DNA from: Couchioplanes caeruleus
GTDB taxonomy: Bacteria > Actinomycetota > Actinomycetes > Mycobacteriales > Micromonosporaceae
Direction of reading: 5' to 3'
Length of the DNA stretch: 64,000 bases
NCBI RefSeq assembly: GCF_023499255.1
Contig: NZ_CP092183.1
Span: 7,498,501-7,562,500, forward strand
A program made the position numbers and the translations under genes. Positions 1 through 7,903 of the stretch are shown here, one piece after another (position 1 is the stretch's first letter; each line of letters starts with the position of its first letter). The notes under the pieces were generated by a model. That model was not told the origin of the DNA. It saw only the letters and a list, made by a program, of their open reading frames with translations, and made no database searches.

Positions 1-244
1 GTGGCAGCTGCTGTACGCCCACGGCGCCGTCGGCACGATCGCGTACCTGGGCTTCTTCGGCTACGGCCTGTGGCGGTTCCGGCGCGACCGTACGCCGATC
101 GGCGTCGCGGCGAGCGCGGCCATCGTCAGCTCGTTCACGGCGATGCTCTGGTACAACGCGATCCCGACCCCCTTGGCGTTCATGTTCCTGGCCTACGCGC
201 TGCTGTGGCGCAACGAACTCGAGGGGGACGCTGATGCCCGTTAA
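1..244 (+). CDS. C-terminal end of a polytopic membrane protein (O-antigen ligase/polymerase-like), 5' truncated
   Basis: The gene enters from outside the window and is read in frame 2 (first complete codon at base 2), ending at TAA 242-244. About 80 residues are visible. They contain two hydrophobic stretches (around GTIAYLGFFGYGLW and IVSSFTAMLWYNAIPTPLAF) with a short basic loop FRRDRT between them, and end in a charged tail. Small late helices with a short cytoplasmic tail are typical of the C-terminus of O-antigen ligase or Wzy-like polymerases, which fits the flippase, sulfotransferases and glycosyltransferases that follow. It overlaps the next gene by 11 bases, so it is co-transcribed with it. 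The family call rests mostly on context because the conserved periplasmic loop lies outside the window. Confidence 0.6.
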   Translation, partial: WQLLYAHGAVGTIAYLGFFGYGLWRFRRDRTPIGVAASAAIVSSFTAMLWYNAIPTPLAFMFLAYALLWRNELEGDADAR

Positions 245-1460
245 GACCGCGCCGGCGGAGTTGACCGCCGGCGACTCGGCGCTGCGTACGCAGTACCTGG
301 CCGAGGTGCTCGAGCTGCTCTATCCGGCGCCGTGCAGCACCGAGGACCGGCGGGGCGAGGCGATCGCCGAGTACCTGGTCGTCCCGGACGCGCGCCGCCC
401 CCGGCTGCTGGTGCCCACCACGTCCCGCCGGGTCGCCGCGGCGGCCGTACGCCGGTACGCCGAGCCGCAGTCCCGCGCCGCCCGGCTCAAGCGGGACGCC
501 GTCGTGGCCGCCCTGCGTACCGGCGCCTCCAGCGTGCTGCTGCGCGACCGGATCCGGATCACCGGCCCGGCCGCCGAGAGCATCGACGGCCACCTGCGCG
601 AGGCGCTGGGCCGCGAGCTGTCGGTGAGCATCCACATCGGACCGGCACGCGCCAACCGCAAGCCGGTGCTGCAGCTGATCAGCCCGGAGGGCGAGACCTT
701 CGGCTTCGGCAAGATGGGCACCGGACCGCTGACCCAGCGCCTGGTCAAGGCGGAGACCGCCGCGCTGACCGCACTCGGCACGGTCGGCCTAAGCAAGCTG
801 ACCGTCCCGCGGGTGCTGCACGCCGGCGTGTGGCGCGGCTCGCAGGTGCTCATCCAGTCGGCGCTGCCGGTGTGGCTGCCGCGGGCCCCGCTGACCCCGC
901 GCCGGCTCACCGCCGCCATGCTCGACATCGCCGGGTGCTGCGGCTACACGAGCGGGACGCTGGTGGGCAGCGCGTACTGGGCCGAGCTGCGCGGGCGCCT
1001 CGCGGCCGTGACGGACCGGCCCGAGGGCGTGGCGCTCTCCTCGGCGGCCGAGCTGCTCGCGGCGCACGCCGGTCACACCACCCTGCGGTACGGCGCCTGG
1101 CACGGCGACTGGGCCCCGTGGAACATGGCGAACCTCGCGGACGCGCTGCTGGTGTGGGACTGGGAACGGTTCACCAAGGGCGTACCGACCGGCTTCGACG
1201 CGGTCCACCACGAGCTGCAGCGCCGCATCCAGGCCTCCGGCGACGCCGAGGGCGCGGTGGAGGCGACCGTACGCCGCGCCGGCGAGCTCCTCCAGCCGTT
1301 CGGGGTCGCCCCGGACGCACAGGAGCTGACCGCGCTGCTGTACCTGGTCGACCTGGCCGTGCGCTACCTGACCGACCGGCAGGCCGAGGCCGGCGCGCGC
1401 CTGGGCGTGCTCGGCACGTGGCTGCTGCCCGTACTGATCCGAAGGGTCGAGCAACTCTGA
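234..1460 (+). CDS. Phosphotransferase with APH/choline-kinase fold, glycan locus
   Basis: 408 residues starting at ATG 234, inside the end of the upstream gene. The kinase-like catalytic signature HGDWAPWN starts at residue 290 and the downstream metal-binding DWE lies at about 309; these match the Brenner motif and the Mg-binding acidic motif of the aminoglycoside phosphotransferase/choline kinase superfamily. FGFGKMG near residue 160 is a candidate nucleotide-binding segment. The first ~150 residues show no motif I recognise. Related proteins sit in actinobacterial exopolysaccharide clusters, where they probably phosphorylate a sugar or lipid-linked intermediate; antibiotic resistance is unlikely in this context. 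The stop overlaps the next start by one base (TGATG), indicating translational coupling to the sulfotransferase. The substrate is unknown. Confidence 0.8.
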   Translation: MPVKTAPAELTAGDSALRTQYLAEVLELLYPAPCSTEDRRGEAIAEYLVVPDARRPRLLVPTTSRRVAAAAVRRYAEPQSRAARLKRDAVVAALRTGASSVLLRDRIRITGPAAESIDGHLREALGRELSVSIHIGPARANRKPVLQLISPEGETFGFGKMGTGPLTQRLVKAETAALTALGTVGLSKLTVPRVLHAGVWRGSQVLIQSALPVWLPRAPLTPRRLTAAMLDIAGCCGYTSGTLVGSAYWAELRGRLAAVTDRPEGVALSSAAELLAAHAGHTTLRYGAWHGDWAPWNMANLADALLVWDWERFTKGVPTGFDAVHHELQRRIQASGDAEGAVEATVRRAGELLQPFGVAPDAQELTALLYLVDLAVRYLTDRQAEAGARLGVLGTWLLPVLIRRVEQL

Positions 1461-2338
1461 TGGACGTTCGCAAAGTTCCCGCGCCGGTCAAGCGCGTCGT
1501 GCACCTCGGGTCGCGCTCGTACGGCCGGCTCACCGCGCCCAGCCGGATGACCCCGTCGTTCCTCATCTGCGGCGGTCAGCGCTGCGGCACCACGTCGCTG
1601 TACCGGGCGTTGTCGCAGCACCCGGCGGTGCTCAAGGCCGTGCTGCACAAGGGCGTGCACTACTTCGACGTCTCGTACGAGCGTGGCATGTCCTGGTACA
1701 AGGGGCACTTCCCGCTGCAGCGCCAGGCCGACAAGGTCTACGAGCGCCACGGCGTACCGGCGCAGACGTTCGAGTCGAGCCCGTACTACATGTACCACCC
1801 GCAGGCGGCCGCCCGGATCGCCGCGGACCTGCCCGGGGCGAAGCTCGTGGTGCTGGTGCGCGACCCGGTGGAGCGGGCGTACTCGCAGCACCACCACGAG
1901 GTGGCCCGTGACTTCGAACCGGAGCACGACTTCGGCAACGCGCTCGCGCTCGAACCGGCGCGGTTGCACCGCCAGGAGGACATGCTCGCCGCGGACCCGA
2001 AGTACTACTCGTTCGCCCACCAGCACCACGCCTACCGCGCCCGCGGCGAGTACGCCCGCTACCTGAGCGTCATGGCACAGCACGTGGGCCGCGAGCGCAT
2101 CCACGTGGTGGAGAGCGAGCGCTTCTTCAGCCAGCCGGAGCAGGTGTACGACGAGGTCTGCGCGTTCCTCGGCCTGCCGATCAACCTGGGGCACCCGGAG
2201 TTCGAGCGGCACAACGCCCGGCCCCGGCAGTCCGACATGGACCCGGGGATCCGCCGTGAGCTCACCAACCACTACGCACCGCACGACGACGCGCTGATCA
2301 CATGGCTGGGGCGCGTACCCATCTGGCGCCAGGCATGA
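1460..2338 (+). CDS. PAPS-dependent sulfotransferase
   Basis: 292 residues from ATG 1460, which overlaps the TGA of the preceding gene. The N-terminal loop CGGQRCGTTSLYRAL (about residues 37-51) is the 5'-phosphosulfate-binding loop of the Sulfotransfer_1/heparan N-deacetylase/N-sulfotransferase class, and LVVLVRDPVERAYSQ (about 127-141) is the 3'-phosphate-binding segment. The enzyme should transfer sulfate from PAPS to a hydroxyl or amine of a carbohydrate or lipid. It is cytoplasmic, with no signal peptide, and lies between a kinase-like enzyme and a flippase, so it probably decorates a lipid-linked glycan before export. A second, different sulfotransferase lies at 6953-7903. The acceptor cannot be predicted from sequence. 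Confidence 0.9.
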   Translation: MDVRKVPAPVKRVVHLGSRSYGRLTAPSRMTPSFLICGGQRCGTTSLYRALSQHPAVLKAVLHKGVHYFDVSYERGMSWYKGHFPLQRQADKVYERHGVPAQTFESSPYYMYHPQAAARIAADLPGAKLVVLVRDPVERAYSQHHHEVARDFEPEHDFGNALALEPARLHRQEDMLAADPKYYSFAHQHHAYRARGEYARYLSVMAQHVGRERIHVVESERFFSQPEQVYDEVCAFLGLPINLGHPEFERHNARPRQSDMDPGIRRELTNHYAPHDDALITWLGRVPIWRQA

Positions 2339-3981
2339 CCGACCGCACCGAGCTTCGCGCACCGGTGGCGGGCTACGGCCGCGACGGCGAGGGCCGAGAG
2401 GGCATGCCCGGCCGACTCAGCGTGACGTCCACTCCGGAGGCCCCCACCGCTTCCCAGAACCGGGGGGTCGCCCGCGGCGGTCTCGCCAACATGGTGGGGT
2501 CCGCGCTGGCCGGCGGCACCGGCGTCGCGGTCACCTGGGTGGTGGCGCGCGCCCTCGGCGCTGAGCAGGCCGGCGCGTTCTTCGCGGCGACCGCGGCGTT
2601 CGTGCTGGCCGGCGGCCTGGCGAAGCTCGGCACCCAGACCGGCCTGGTGTACTGGCCGGCCCGGCTGCGCGCCACCGGGCGGGACCACCTGCTCGGCGCG
2701 TGCCTGCGGACCGGGCTGACGCCCGTGCTCGTGCTGGCCGTCGCGCTCGGCGCCGCCATGTGGTTCGCCGCGCCCGCGATCGCCGGGCTCACCGCCGGCG
2801 ACTCGCCGCACGTACGCCACGAGCACGTCGCCGGGTTACGGGTGCTGGCGCTCTTCCTGCCGTTGCAGGCGATGACCGACGCCCTCCTGACCGCCACCCG
2901 CGGGTACAAGGCGATGCGGCCCACCGTCACCCTCGACCGCGTCCTGCGCAGCACGCTGCAGTTGCTGTGCATCGGCGCGGCGGGGGCGGCGGCGCTGTGG
3001 ACCAGCGCCTCGCTGCCCGCGTTCGCGCTCGCGTGGGCGGCGCCGTACCTGCCGGTCACCGTCCTGGCCGCGCTCGCGCTGCGCAGGATCTACCTGGCGG
3101 GCAAGCCCGAACGGTTCCGGATCCGCCGCAGCGAACGCCTGGACCTGCGCCGGGACTTCTGGCGCTTCACCGGCCCGCGGGCGCTCGCCAGCGTCGCTCA
3201 GCTCGCGCTGCAGCGGGTGGACGTGCTGCTCGTGGCGGCGCTGGGTGGCCTCGTCCCGGCCGCCGTGTACGCGGTCGCCGGCCGGTTCGTCGTGCTGATC
3301 CAGTTCGCCAACCAGGGCATCTCGCAGTCCGTACAGCCGCGCCTCGCCGAAGCCCTCGCCGTCGGTGACCGCGCGAGCGCCAACGACCTCTACCAGACCG
3401 CGACGGGCTGGCTCGTGCTGGTGACCTGGCCGATCAACCTGCTGGTCATCCTCTTCGCGCCGCTGTACCTGCGGCTGTTCGGCGAGTCCTACGTCGCCGG
3501 CACGCCGGTCGTGGTGGTGCTGGCCTGCGCGATGCTCGTCGCCACCGGGTGCGGCATGGTCGACATGGTGCTCGCGATGGCCGGGCGTACCTCGTGGAAC
3601 CTCTACAACGTCCTGATCGCCCTGGTCGTCACGATCGGCCTCGACGTGCTGCTGATCCCCCGGTACGGCGCGCTCGGCGCCGCGATCGGGCTCGCCTGCG
3701 CCATGGTCGCCAACAACCTGCTGCCGCTCGTCCAGGTGGGCCGGGTGGCGCGGCTGCACCCGTTCGGCCGCGGGACGCTCGCCGCGGGGGCGCTGTCGGT
3801 GGCCTGCTTCGGCGTACTGCCCCGGGCCGTGACCGTACTGACCGGGACCGGCACGACCGGCCTGGTGCTGGCCGCCGGCGTGGCCGTGCCCGCGTACGCC
3901 GCGGGTGCCTGGCTGCTGCGCCGCCCCCTCGCGCTCGACGCCTTCAAGCCACGCAAGCTCATGTCAAGGAGGACCGGTTGA
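2335..3981 (+). CDS. Polysaccharide flippase, MOP/Wzx-like superfamily
   Basis: 548 residues from ATG 2335, which overlaps the sulfotransferase stop (ATGA). An in-frame ATG at 2302 is possible, but the ATGA coupling seen throughout this cluster favours 2335. The protein has about 12-14 hydrophobic helices starting after a ~40-residue polar N-terminus (for example MVGSALAGGTGVAVTWVVAR and GAGAAALWTSASLPAFALAW-like segments). This is the pattern of the MOP/PST exporters that flip lipid-linked oligosaccharides or move cell-wall intermediates across the membrane. Its place between a sulfotransferase and a methyltransferase makes it the probable exporter of the modified glycan unit. MATE or MurJ identity is less likely given the neighbours. 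Confidence 0.85.
   Translation: MTDRTELRAPVAGYGRDGEGREGMPGRLSVTSTPEAPTASQNRGVARGGLANMVGSALAGGTGVAVTWVVARALGAEQAGAFFAATAAFVLAGGLAKLGTQTGLVYWPARLRATGRDHLLGACLRTGLTPVLVLAVALGAAMWFAAPAIAGLTAGDSPHVRHEHVAGLRVLALFLPLQAMTDALLTATRGYKAMRPTVTLDRVLRSTLQLLCIGAAGAAALWTSASLPAFALAWAAPYLPVTVLAALALRRIYLAGKPERFRIRRSERLDLRRDFWRFTGPRALASVAQLALQRVDVLLVAALGGLVPAAVYAVAGRFVVLIQFANQGISQSVQPRLAEALAVGDRASANDLYQTATGWLVLVTWPINLLVILFAPLYLRLFGESYVAGTPVVVVLACAMLVATGCGMVDMVLAMAGRTSWNLYNVLIALVVTIGLDVLLIPRYGALGAAIGLACAMVANNLLPLVQVGRVARLHPFGRGTLAAGALSVACFGVLPRAVTVLTGTGTTGLVLAAGVAVPAYAAGAWLLRRPLALDAFKPRKLMSRRTG
3966..3972 (+). promoter_or_regulatory. Strong Shine-Dalgarno that fixes a TTG start
   Basis: AAGGAGG lies five bases before TTG 3978, inside the last codons of the flippase gene. 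It identifies the rare TTG as the start of the methyltransferase, since no ATG or GTG is suitably placed. Confidence 0.75.
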
Positions 3982-4709
3982 CCACCGAATACACCAAGGT
4001 GTTCCAGGACGCCGACGCCGTCGCGAAGTACGAGCACGTCACGTACGCGCCGGACAGCTACGCCTCGCAGATCAACGAGCGGCAGCAGGCGTACCTGCGC
4101 AAGCTCGTGCAGCGCGAGTTCGGGGCGAGGCAGCCGGTGCAGCACGACTTCGCCTGCGGTACGGGCCGGGCGATCCGGACGCTGCACGGGCTGGTCCGGG
4201 AGGCGCACGGCTACGACACCTCGGCGGAGATGATGGCGAAGGCCGAGGAGGTCGGCTCGAAGGCGCAGTGGCACCAGATCGCCGCGGACGGCCCGGTGCC
4301 GAACCCCGTACCGGCCGGCCACCCGGCGATCGTCACGATGTTCCGCCTGCTGCTCAACGTGGACGAGCCCGTACGGGAGCGGGCGATCGCCTTCGCCGCC
4401 AAGGCGCTGCCGACCCGGGACGCGGGCGTGCTGGTGGTGGAGAACCACGGCAACGCCGGCTCGGTACGGCACCTGCGCGCGCGCCGGCACTCGGGGCAGC
4501 GCTGGTTCGCCGAGCTGTCGCACGACGAGGTCGAGGCGCTGCTGGCCCGGCACGGCTTCGAGATCGTCGAGCGGCGCGGCTTCTCGATGCTGACCGAGTC
4601 GCTGAACAAGAACCCGCTCGCCCGGGCAGCGGACGCGGCGGCACGGGCCCTGCCGGGCACGGACGGCTTCGCCGTGAACGTCGTCTACACGGCGCGCCGG
4701 AAGAAGTAG
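3978..4709 (+). CDS. Class I SAM-dependent methyltransferase
   Basis: 243 residues beginning at TTG 3978, overlapping the flippase stop codon. Motif I appears as DFACGTGRAI near residues 56-65 and is followed by a helix and an acidic residue (HGYDTSAEMM), as in Rossmann-fold methyltransferases. MFRLLLNVDEP further on is the post-II region. It is soluble. Placed immediately after a flippase and in the same coupled operon, it most likely methylates a sugar or nucleotide-sugar in the glycan pathway; small-molecule or lipid O-methylation is also possible. The stop is followed by only five bases before the next GTG. Confidence 0.85.
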   Translation: MTTEYTKVFQDADAVAKYEHVTYAPDSYASQINERQQAYLRKLVQREFGARQPVQHDFACGTGRAIRTLHGLVREAHGYDTSAEMMAKAEEVGSKAQWHQIAADGPVPNPVPAGHPAIVTMFRLLLNVDEPVRERAIAFAAKALPTRDAGVLVVENHGNAGSVRHLRARRHSGQRWFAELSHDEVEALLARHGFEIVERRGFSMLTESLNKNPLARAADAAARALPGTDGFAVNVVYTARRKK

Positions 4710-4714
4710 CCGCC

Positions 4715-5713
4715 GTGCGCCGCCCTGTCGCCCTGCTGGGCGTCGTCGCGCTCGTGCTCGCCGGCTGCACCTCGCACCGGCGGGCCGAGCCCGAGCCGAC
4801 GCCGTCACCCGACCTGACCAGCCCGCCGGCTGCCGTCGCGGTGAATACGGGACCCTTCGAGGCGGGCCCGGTCGAGCCGCCGCCGGCGGGCGCCTACGTC
4901 GGAGCGTGGATCAAGCCCGACGAGCTGACCCACGTGGGCCGCCTGGAGGCGGTCGACGGGCTCGAGAAGGACCTCGGCCGGCCGCTGGACATCGTCAACA
5001 CGTACCGCCGCTTCGAGCAGATGGTCGGCACCGAGTCCGACAACGAGCTGCTGGACCAGGGCGCGACGCTGATGGTGAGCTGGGCGACGGGCGACAACCG
5101 GTCGATCACCGCGGGCGAGCACGACCGGCTGATCCGCAAGCAGGCCAAGGCGATCCGCAAGGTGAAGAAGCCGCTGCTGCTGCGCATCCGCTGGGAGATG
5201 GACCGGCCGAACCTGCGGGCGACGATGTGGTCCGGCGAGGACTACATCGCCGCGTACAAGCACATCCGCGGCATCTTCGCCCAGGAGCGGGTGAAGAACG
5301 TGTCGTGGGTGTGGTGTCCCACCGCGGAGGGGTTCATCCGCGGCGACGCCCCGGCGTTCTACCCCGGCGACGACCAGGTGGACTGGACCTGCGTCGACGT
5401 GTACGCCGGCAACCTGTTCCAGCCGATCGGGCAGCTGATGGGCCCGTTCCTGCAGTGGGCGGCGCAGCGGCCGAAGCCCGTCATCATCGGCGAGTTCGGC
5501 GTGGCCAAGGCGTGGGGCTCGGCCGGCCGGGCGGCGTGGCTGCAGGACGCGCAGCGCACGTTCAAGGCGAACCCGCAGATCAAGGCGGTCGTCTACTTCG
5601 AGTCCGACCCGGACGGCAACGGGCCCAAGCAGCAGTTCCAGCTCGCCGGGGACCGGCCGGCGTTCAAGGCGTTCACCCGGCTGACGAAGGACCCGTACTT
5701 CAACCCGCAGTGA
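4715..5713 (+). CDS. Secreted lipoprotein with GH26-like glycosidase domain
   Basis: 332 residues from GTG 4715. A signal peptide with lipobox VLAGC (Cys about 18) directs lipidation and anchoring to the outer face of the membrane, followed by a Pro-rich linker. The remaining ~270 residues look like a glycosyl hydrolase family 26 TIM barrel: RIRWEMD (Glu 161, acid/base) and IIGEFG (Glu 260, nucleophile) sit about 100 residues apart, and VSWVWCPT and VDVYAGN match barrel strands. GH26 enzymes act on beta-mannan or mixed beta-glucans. Here it may trim or release the exported polysaccharide, a job often held by a hydrolase in EPS loci. The precise substrate is open. Confidence 0.8.
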   Translation: MRRPVALLGVVALVLAGCTSHRRAEPEPTPSPDLTSPPAAVAVNTGPFEAGPVEPPPAGAYVGAWIKPDELTHVGRLEAVDGLEKDLGRPLDIVNTYRRFEQMVGTESDNELLDQGATLMVSWATGDNRSITAGEHDRLIRKQAKAIRKVKKPLLLRIRWEMDRPNLRATMWSGEDYIAAYKHIRGIFAQERVKNVSWVWCPTAEGFIRGDAPAFYPGDDQVDWTCVDVYAGNLFQPIGQLMGPFLQWAAQRPKPVIIGEFGVAKAWGSAGRAAWLQDAQRTFKANPQIKAVVYFESDPDGNGPKQQFQLAGDRPAFKAFTRLTKDPYFNPQ

Positions 5714-6077
5714 CCGGCTCCAGGAATTCGAGCCGGTTTCCGTGGTCGTCGCAGGAGTAGAGGCGCCGGTGGCCCGGGAAGTCCGGATCCCAGTCCACCG
5801 GCCGCCCCGCCTCGCCCAGCGCGGCGGCCAGGGCGTCGAGGTCGGCGACGAGGACACCCGGGTGCGCCTTGCGCGCGGCCACGAAGTCCTTCTCGACGCC
5901 CAGGTGCACCTCCCAGCCGCCGCCGCGGAACCAGCAGCCGCCGCGCTGCCGCAGCGACTCGGGCTTCGCCAGCTCGGTCATGCCGAGGACGCCGCCGTAG
6001 AAGGCGCGGGCGGCGTCCTCGCCACCGGGCGGGATGGCCAGCAGGACATGGTGAAGACGCTCGAATGCGAAAGCCAT
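5700..6077 (-). CDS. VOC/glyoxalase superfamily protein
   Basis: 125 residues. One vicinal-oxygen-chelate fold is recognisable: HHVLLAIPPGGEDAARAFY at the N-terminus, a central GGGWEVHLGVE strand, and the C-terminal strand SCDDHGNRLEFLEP ending in the metal-ligand-like Glu. This is the usual length of single-domain VOC proteins, which dimerise to form active sites for isomerisation, dioxygenation or drug binding. The 3' end overlaps the convergent GH26-like gene by 14 bases. Nothing links it to the glycan locus functionally, and the substrate is unknown. Confidence 0.85.
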   Translation of the reverse strand: MAFAFERLHHVLLAIPPGGEDAARAFYGGVLGMTELAKPESLRQRGGCWFRGGGWEVHLGVEKDFVAARKAHPGVLVADLDALAAALGEAGRPVDWDPDFPGHRRLYSCDDHGNRLEFLEPVTAG

Positions 6078-6112
6078 GCCGTCAGCCTAACCCAAACCGT
6101 ACGTCCGTCTTG

Positions 6113-6892
6113 TTAGCGACGGCGGGCCTGGGCGAGCAGCCGCAGCGCGTACGGGGCGTCGTGCTTGAGGTACCGCCCAGCGAGCCGCCGCGGTTCCGTG
6201 CCGAGCCGGTGCGCCCACTCGAGGCCGGTCCGCTGCATCCACCGCGGCGCCCGGTCCACGTCCCCGGCCACGAAGTTGACCGCCGCCCCGCAGCCGATGA
6301 ACCAGGCCCGCGGCATGAGCGCGCGCAGCCGCGTGATGACGGCTTCCTGCTTGGGGAAACCCAGCCCGACGAAGACCATGTCCGGCTCGGCGCCGGCCAC
6401 CTTGGCGCAGAAGTCCGCGTACGCCGCCTCGTCCCGCTCGAAGCCGAACCCGGGGCACAGCGTGCCGGCGATGCGCAGCCCGTCGCACTCGGCGGCGAGC
6501 CGGTCCGCGGCGCGGGTCGCACCGTCCGTCACGCCGTCGGCGGCCGGCGTACCCCCGATCACGAAGACCGACCGGCCGTCGTGGCCGAGCCCGCGCGACA
6601 GCGACCAGACCAGGCTGCTCCCGGCGACCCGCTCGGGCAGCGGGGTGCCGCTCAGCCGGCTGGCCCAGACCAGCGGCATGCCGTCGGCGACGATCAGGTC
6701 CGCGTCCGCCAGGTACGCGCGCACCTCCGGGTCGCCCTGCGCCTGCCGCATGATGTCGATGTTCGGGGTGAGGATCCGGCCCCCGCGCCCGGCCGCGACC
6801 GCCTCGCGGACCAGCGCGACCACCTCCCCCTCGGTGATCGGGTCGAACCCGGTCCCGTCGAGGTGGACGCGGTCGAAAGCCTCGATGGACAT
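6113..6892 (-). CDS. WecB/TagA/CpsF family glycosyltransferase (GT26)
   Basis: 259 residues. The family pattern is clear: LTPNIDIMRQA (about 40-50), the DGMPLVW motif (about 70-76, with the conserved Asp), FVIGGTP, FVGLGFPKQE and the C-terminal GCGAAVNFVAGDVDRAPRWM block. GT26 enzymes add N-acetylmannosamine or a related sugar to a lipid-linked GlcNAc, an early membrane-associated step in teichoic acid or EPS assembly. It is transcribed divergently from the second sulfotransferase across a 60-bp gap with an inverted repeat. Its length and motifs are complete. Confidence 0.9.
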   Translation of the reverse strand: MSIEAFDRVHLDGTGFDPITEGEVVALVREAVAAGRGGRILTPNIDIMRQAQGDPEVRAYLADADLIVADGMPLVWASRLSGTPLPERVAGSSLVWSLSRGLGHDGRSVFVIGGTPAADGVTDGATRAADRLAAECDGLRIAGTLCPGFGFERDEAAYADFCAKVAGAEPDMVFVGLGFPKQEAVITRLRALMPRAWFIGCGAAVNFVAGDVDRAPRWMQRTGLEWAHRLGTEPRRLAGRYLKHDAPYALRLLAQARRR

Positions 6893-6911
6893 CGCGCCTC
6901 CTTCCAGCTCG

Positions 6912-6941
6912 TTCGCTCGTTATAGGAGCGAAACGAGCGAA
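6912..6941. promoter_or_regulatory. Inverted repeat in a divergent promoter gap
   Basis: TTCGCTCGTT (6912-6921) and AACGAGCGAA (6932-6941) form a perfect 10-bp inverted repeat separated by 10 bp. It is centred in the short gap between the WecB-type gene (start 6892, reverse) and the sulfotransferase (start 6953, forward). The position is right for an operator shared by both promoters or for a hairpin in a leader. No known consensus is recognised. Confidence 0.45.
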
Positions 6942-6952
6942 GGTGGGCAGAA

Positions 6953-7903
6953 GTGGCACGCGTTGTATATCTGGGCGGATTAGGGCGAAGCGGGACGACC
7001 CTCGTGGAGCGCCTGCTCGGTCAGCTGCCCTCGGTGTGCGCGCTCGGCGAGATCGTCCACCTCTGGCAGCGCGACATCCGGGACAACGAGCGGTGCGGCT
7101 GTGGCGCACGGTTCGCGGCCTGCACGTTCTGGCGGCGGGTCGGCGAGCAGGCGTACGGCGGCTGGCACAACGTCGACGTCGACCGCGTCCACACCCTGCG
7201 CAACGCCGTCGAGCGCACCCGCTTCATCCCCCGCCTCGCCGCCGCGAACCTGCCCCCGGCCCAGCTCGCCGACGTCCGCGAGTACGCCGGCTTCTACGCC
7301 CGCGTGTACGCCGCAGCCGCCGAGGTCTCCGGCGCCGAGGTGGTCGTCGACTCGTCCAAGCACAGCGCGCTCGCCCACGTCCTGCGCTGGGCGGAGGACG
7401 TGGACCTGCGCGTGGTGCACGTCGTCCGGGACGCCCGCGGGGTCGCGTACTCCTGGACCAAGACCATCTCCCGGCCGGAGACCGACGGCAGCGACGAGAT
7501 GACCCGCTACTCCCCCGGCCGCTCGGCCCTGCTGTGGAACGCGCACAACGCGGCGTTCGGCCTGCTCGCCCGCCGCGGCGTGCCGGTACGCCGGATCCGC
7601 TACGAGCAGTTCCTCACCGACCCGCGCGCCGCCCTGCGCGAGCTCGCCGACTACGCGGGCGTCCCGGCCGGCGAGGGCGACCTCGGCTTCCTCGGCGACG
7701 GGTACGCGGACCTCGGCGTGGGCCACAGCGCCGCGGGCAACCCCATGCGGTTCACGGTCGGCCGGCTGCCGTTGCGCCGCGACGACGCCTGGGTGCGCTC
7801 GCTCCCCAGCAACCAGCGGCGGCTCGTCGGTGCGGTGTGCGCGCCGATGCTGCGCGCGTACGGCTACCCGCTCAACCCCGCAGAAGCACCCCAGGAGGCG
7901 TGA
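6953..7903 (+). CDS. Second PAPS-dependent sulfotransferase
   Basis: 316 residues from GTG 6953, with AGGTGGG just upstream. The PAPS-binding loop GGLGRSGTTLVERLLG lies at residues 8-23 and the 3'-phosphate segment VVHVVRDARGVAYSW near 155-169. The Cys-containing stretch CGCGARFAACTFW (about 49-61) is reminiscent of stf0/Stf-like actinobacterial carbohydrate sulfotransferases. It is distinct from the enzyme at 1460, so the locus encodes two separate sulfation steps or acceptors. The stop overlaps the start of the glycosyltransferase (TGATG), making a two-gene coupled unit. Confidence 0.9.
   Translation: MARVVYLGGLGRSGTTLVERLLGQLPSVCALGEIVHLWQRDIRDNERCGCGARFAACTFWRRVGEQAYGGWHNVDVDRVHTLRNAVERTRFIPRLAAANLPPAQLADVREYAGFYARVYAAAAEVSGAEVVVDSSKHSALAHVLRWAEDVDLRVVHVVRDARGVAYSWTKTISRPETDGSDEMTRYSPGRSALLWNAHNAAFGLLARRGVPVRRIRYEQFLTDPRAALRELADYAGVPAGEGDLGFLGDGYADLGVGHSAAGNPMRFTVGRLPLRRDDAWVRSLPSNQRRLVGAVCAPMLRAYGYPLNPAEAPQEA

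Noticed and set aside
234..1460. Aminoglycoside resistance gene
   Set aside because: It shares the kinase fold and HGDxxxxN motif, but it is embedded in a glycan operon and has a long unrelated N-terminus.
5700..6077. Bleomycin or fosfomycin resistance protein
   Set aside because: It is a generic VOC-fold protein, with no resistance-specific features or context.
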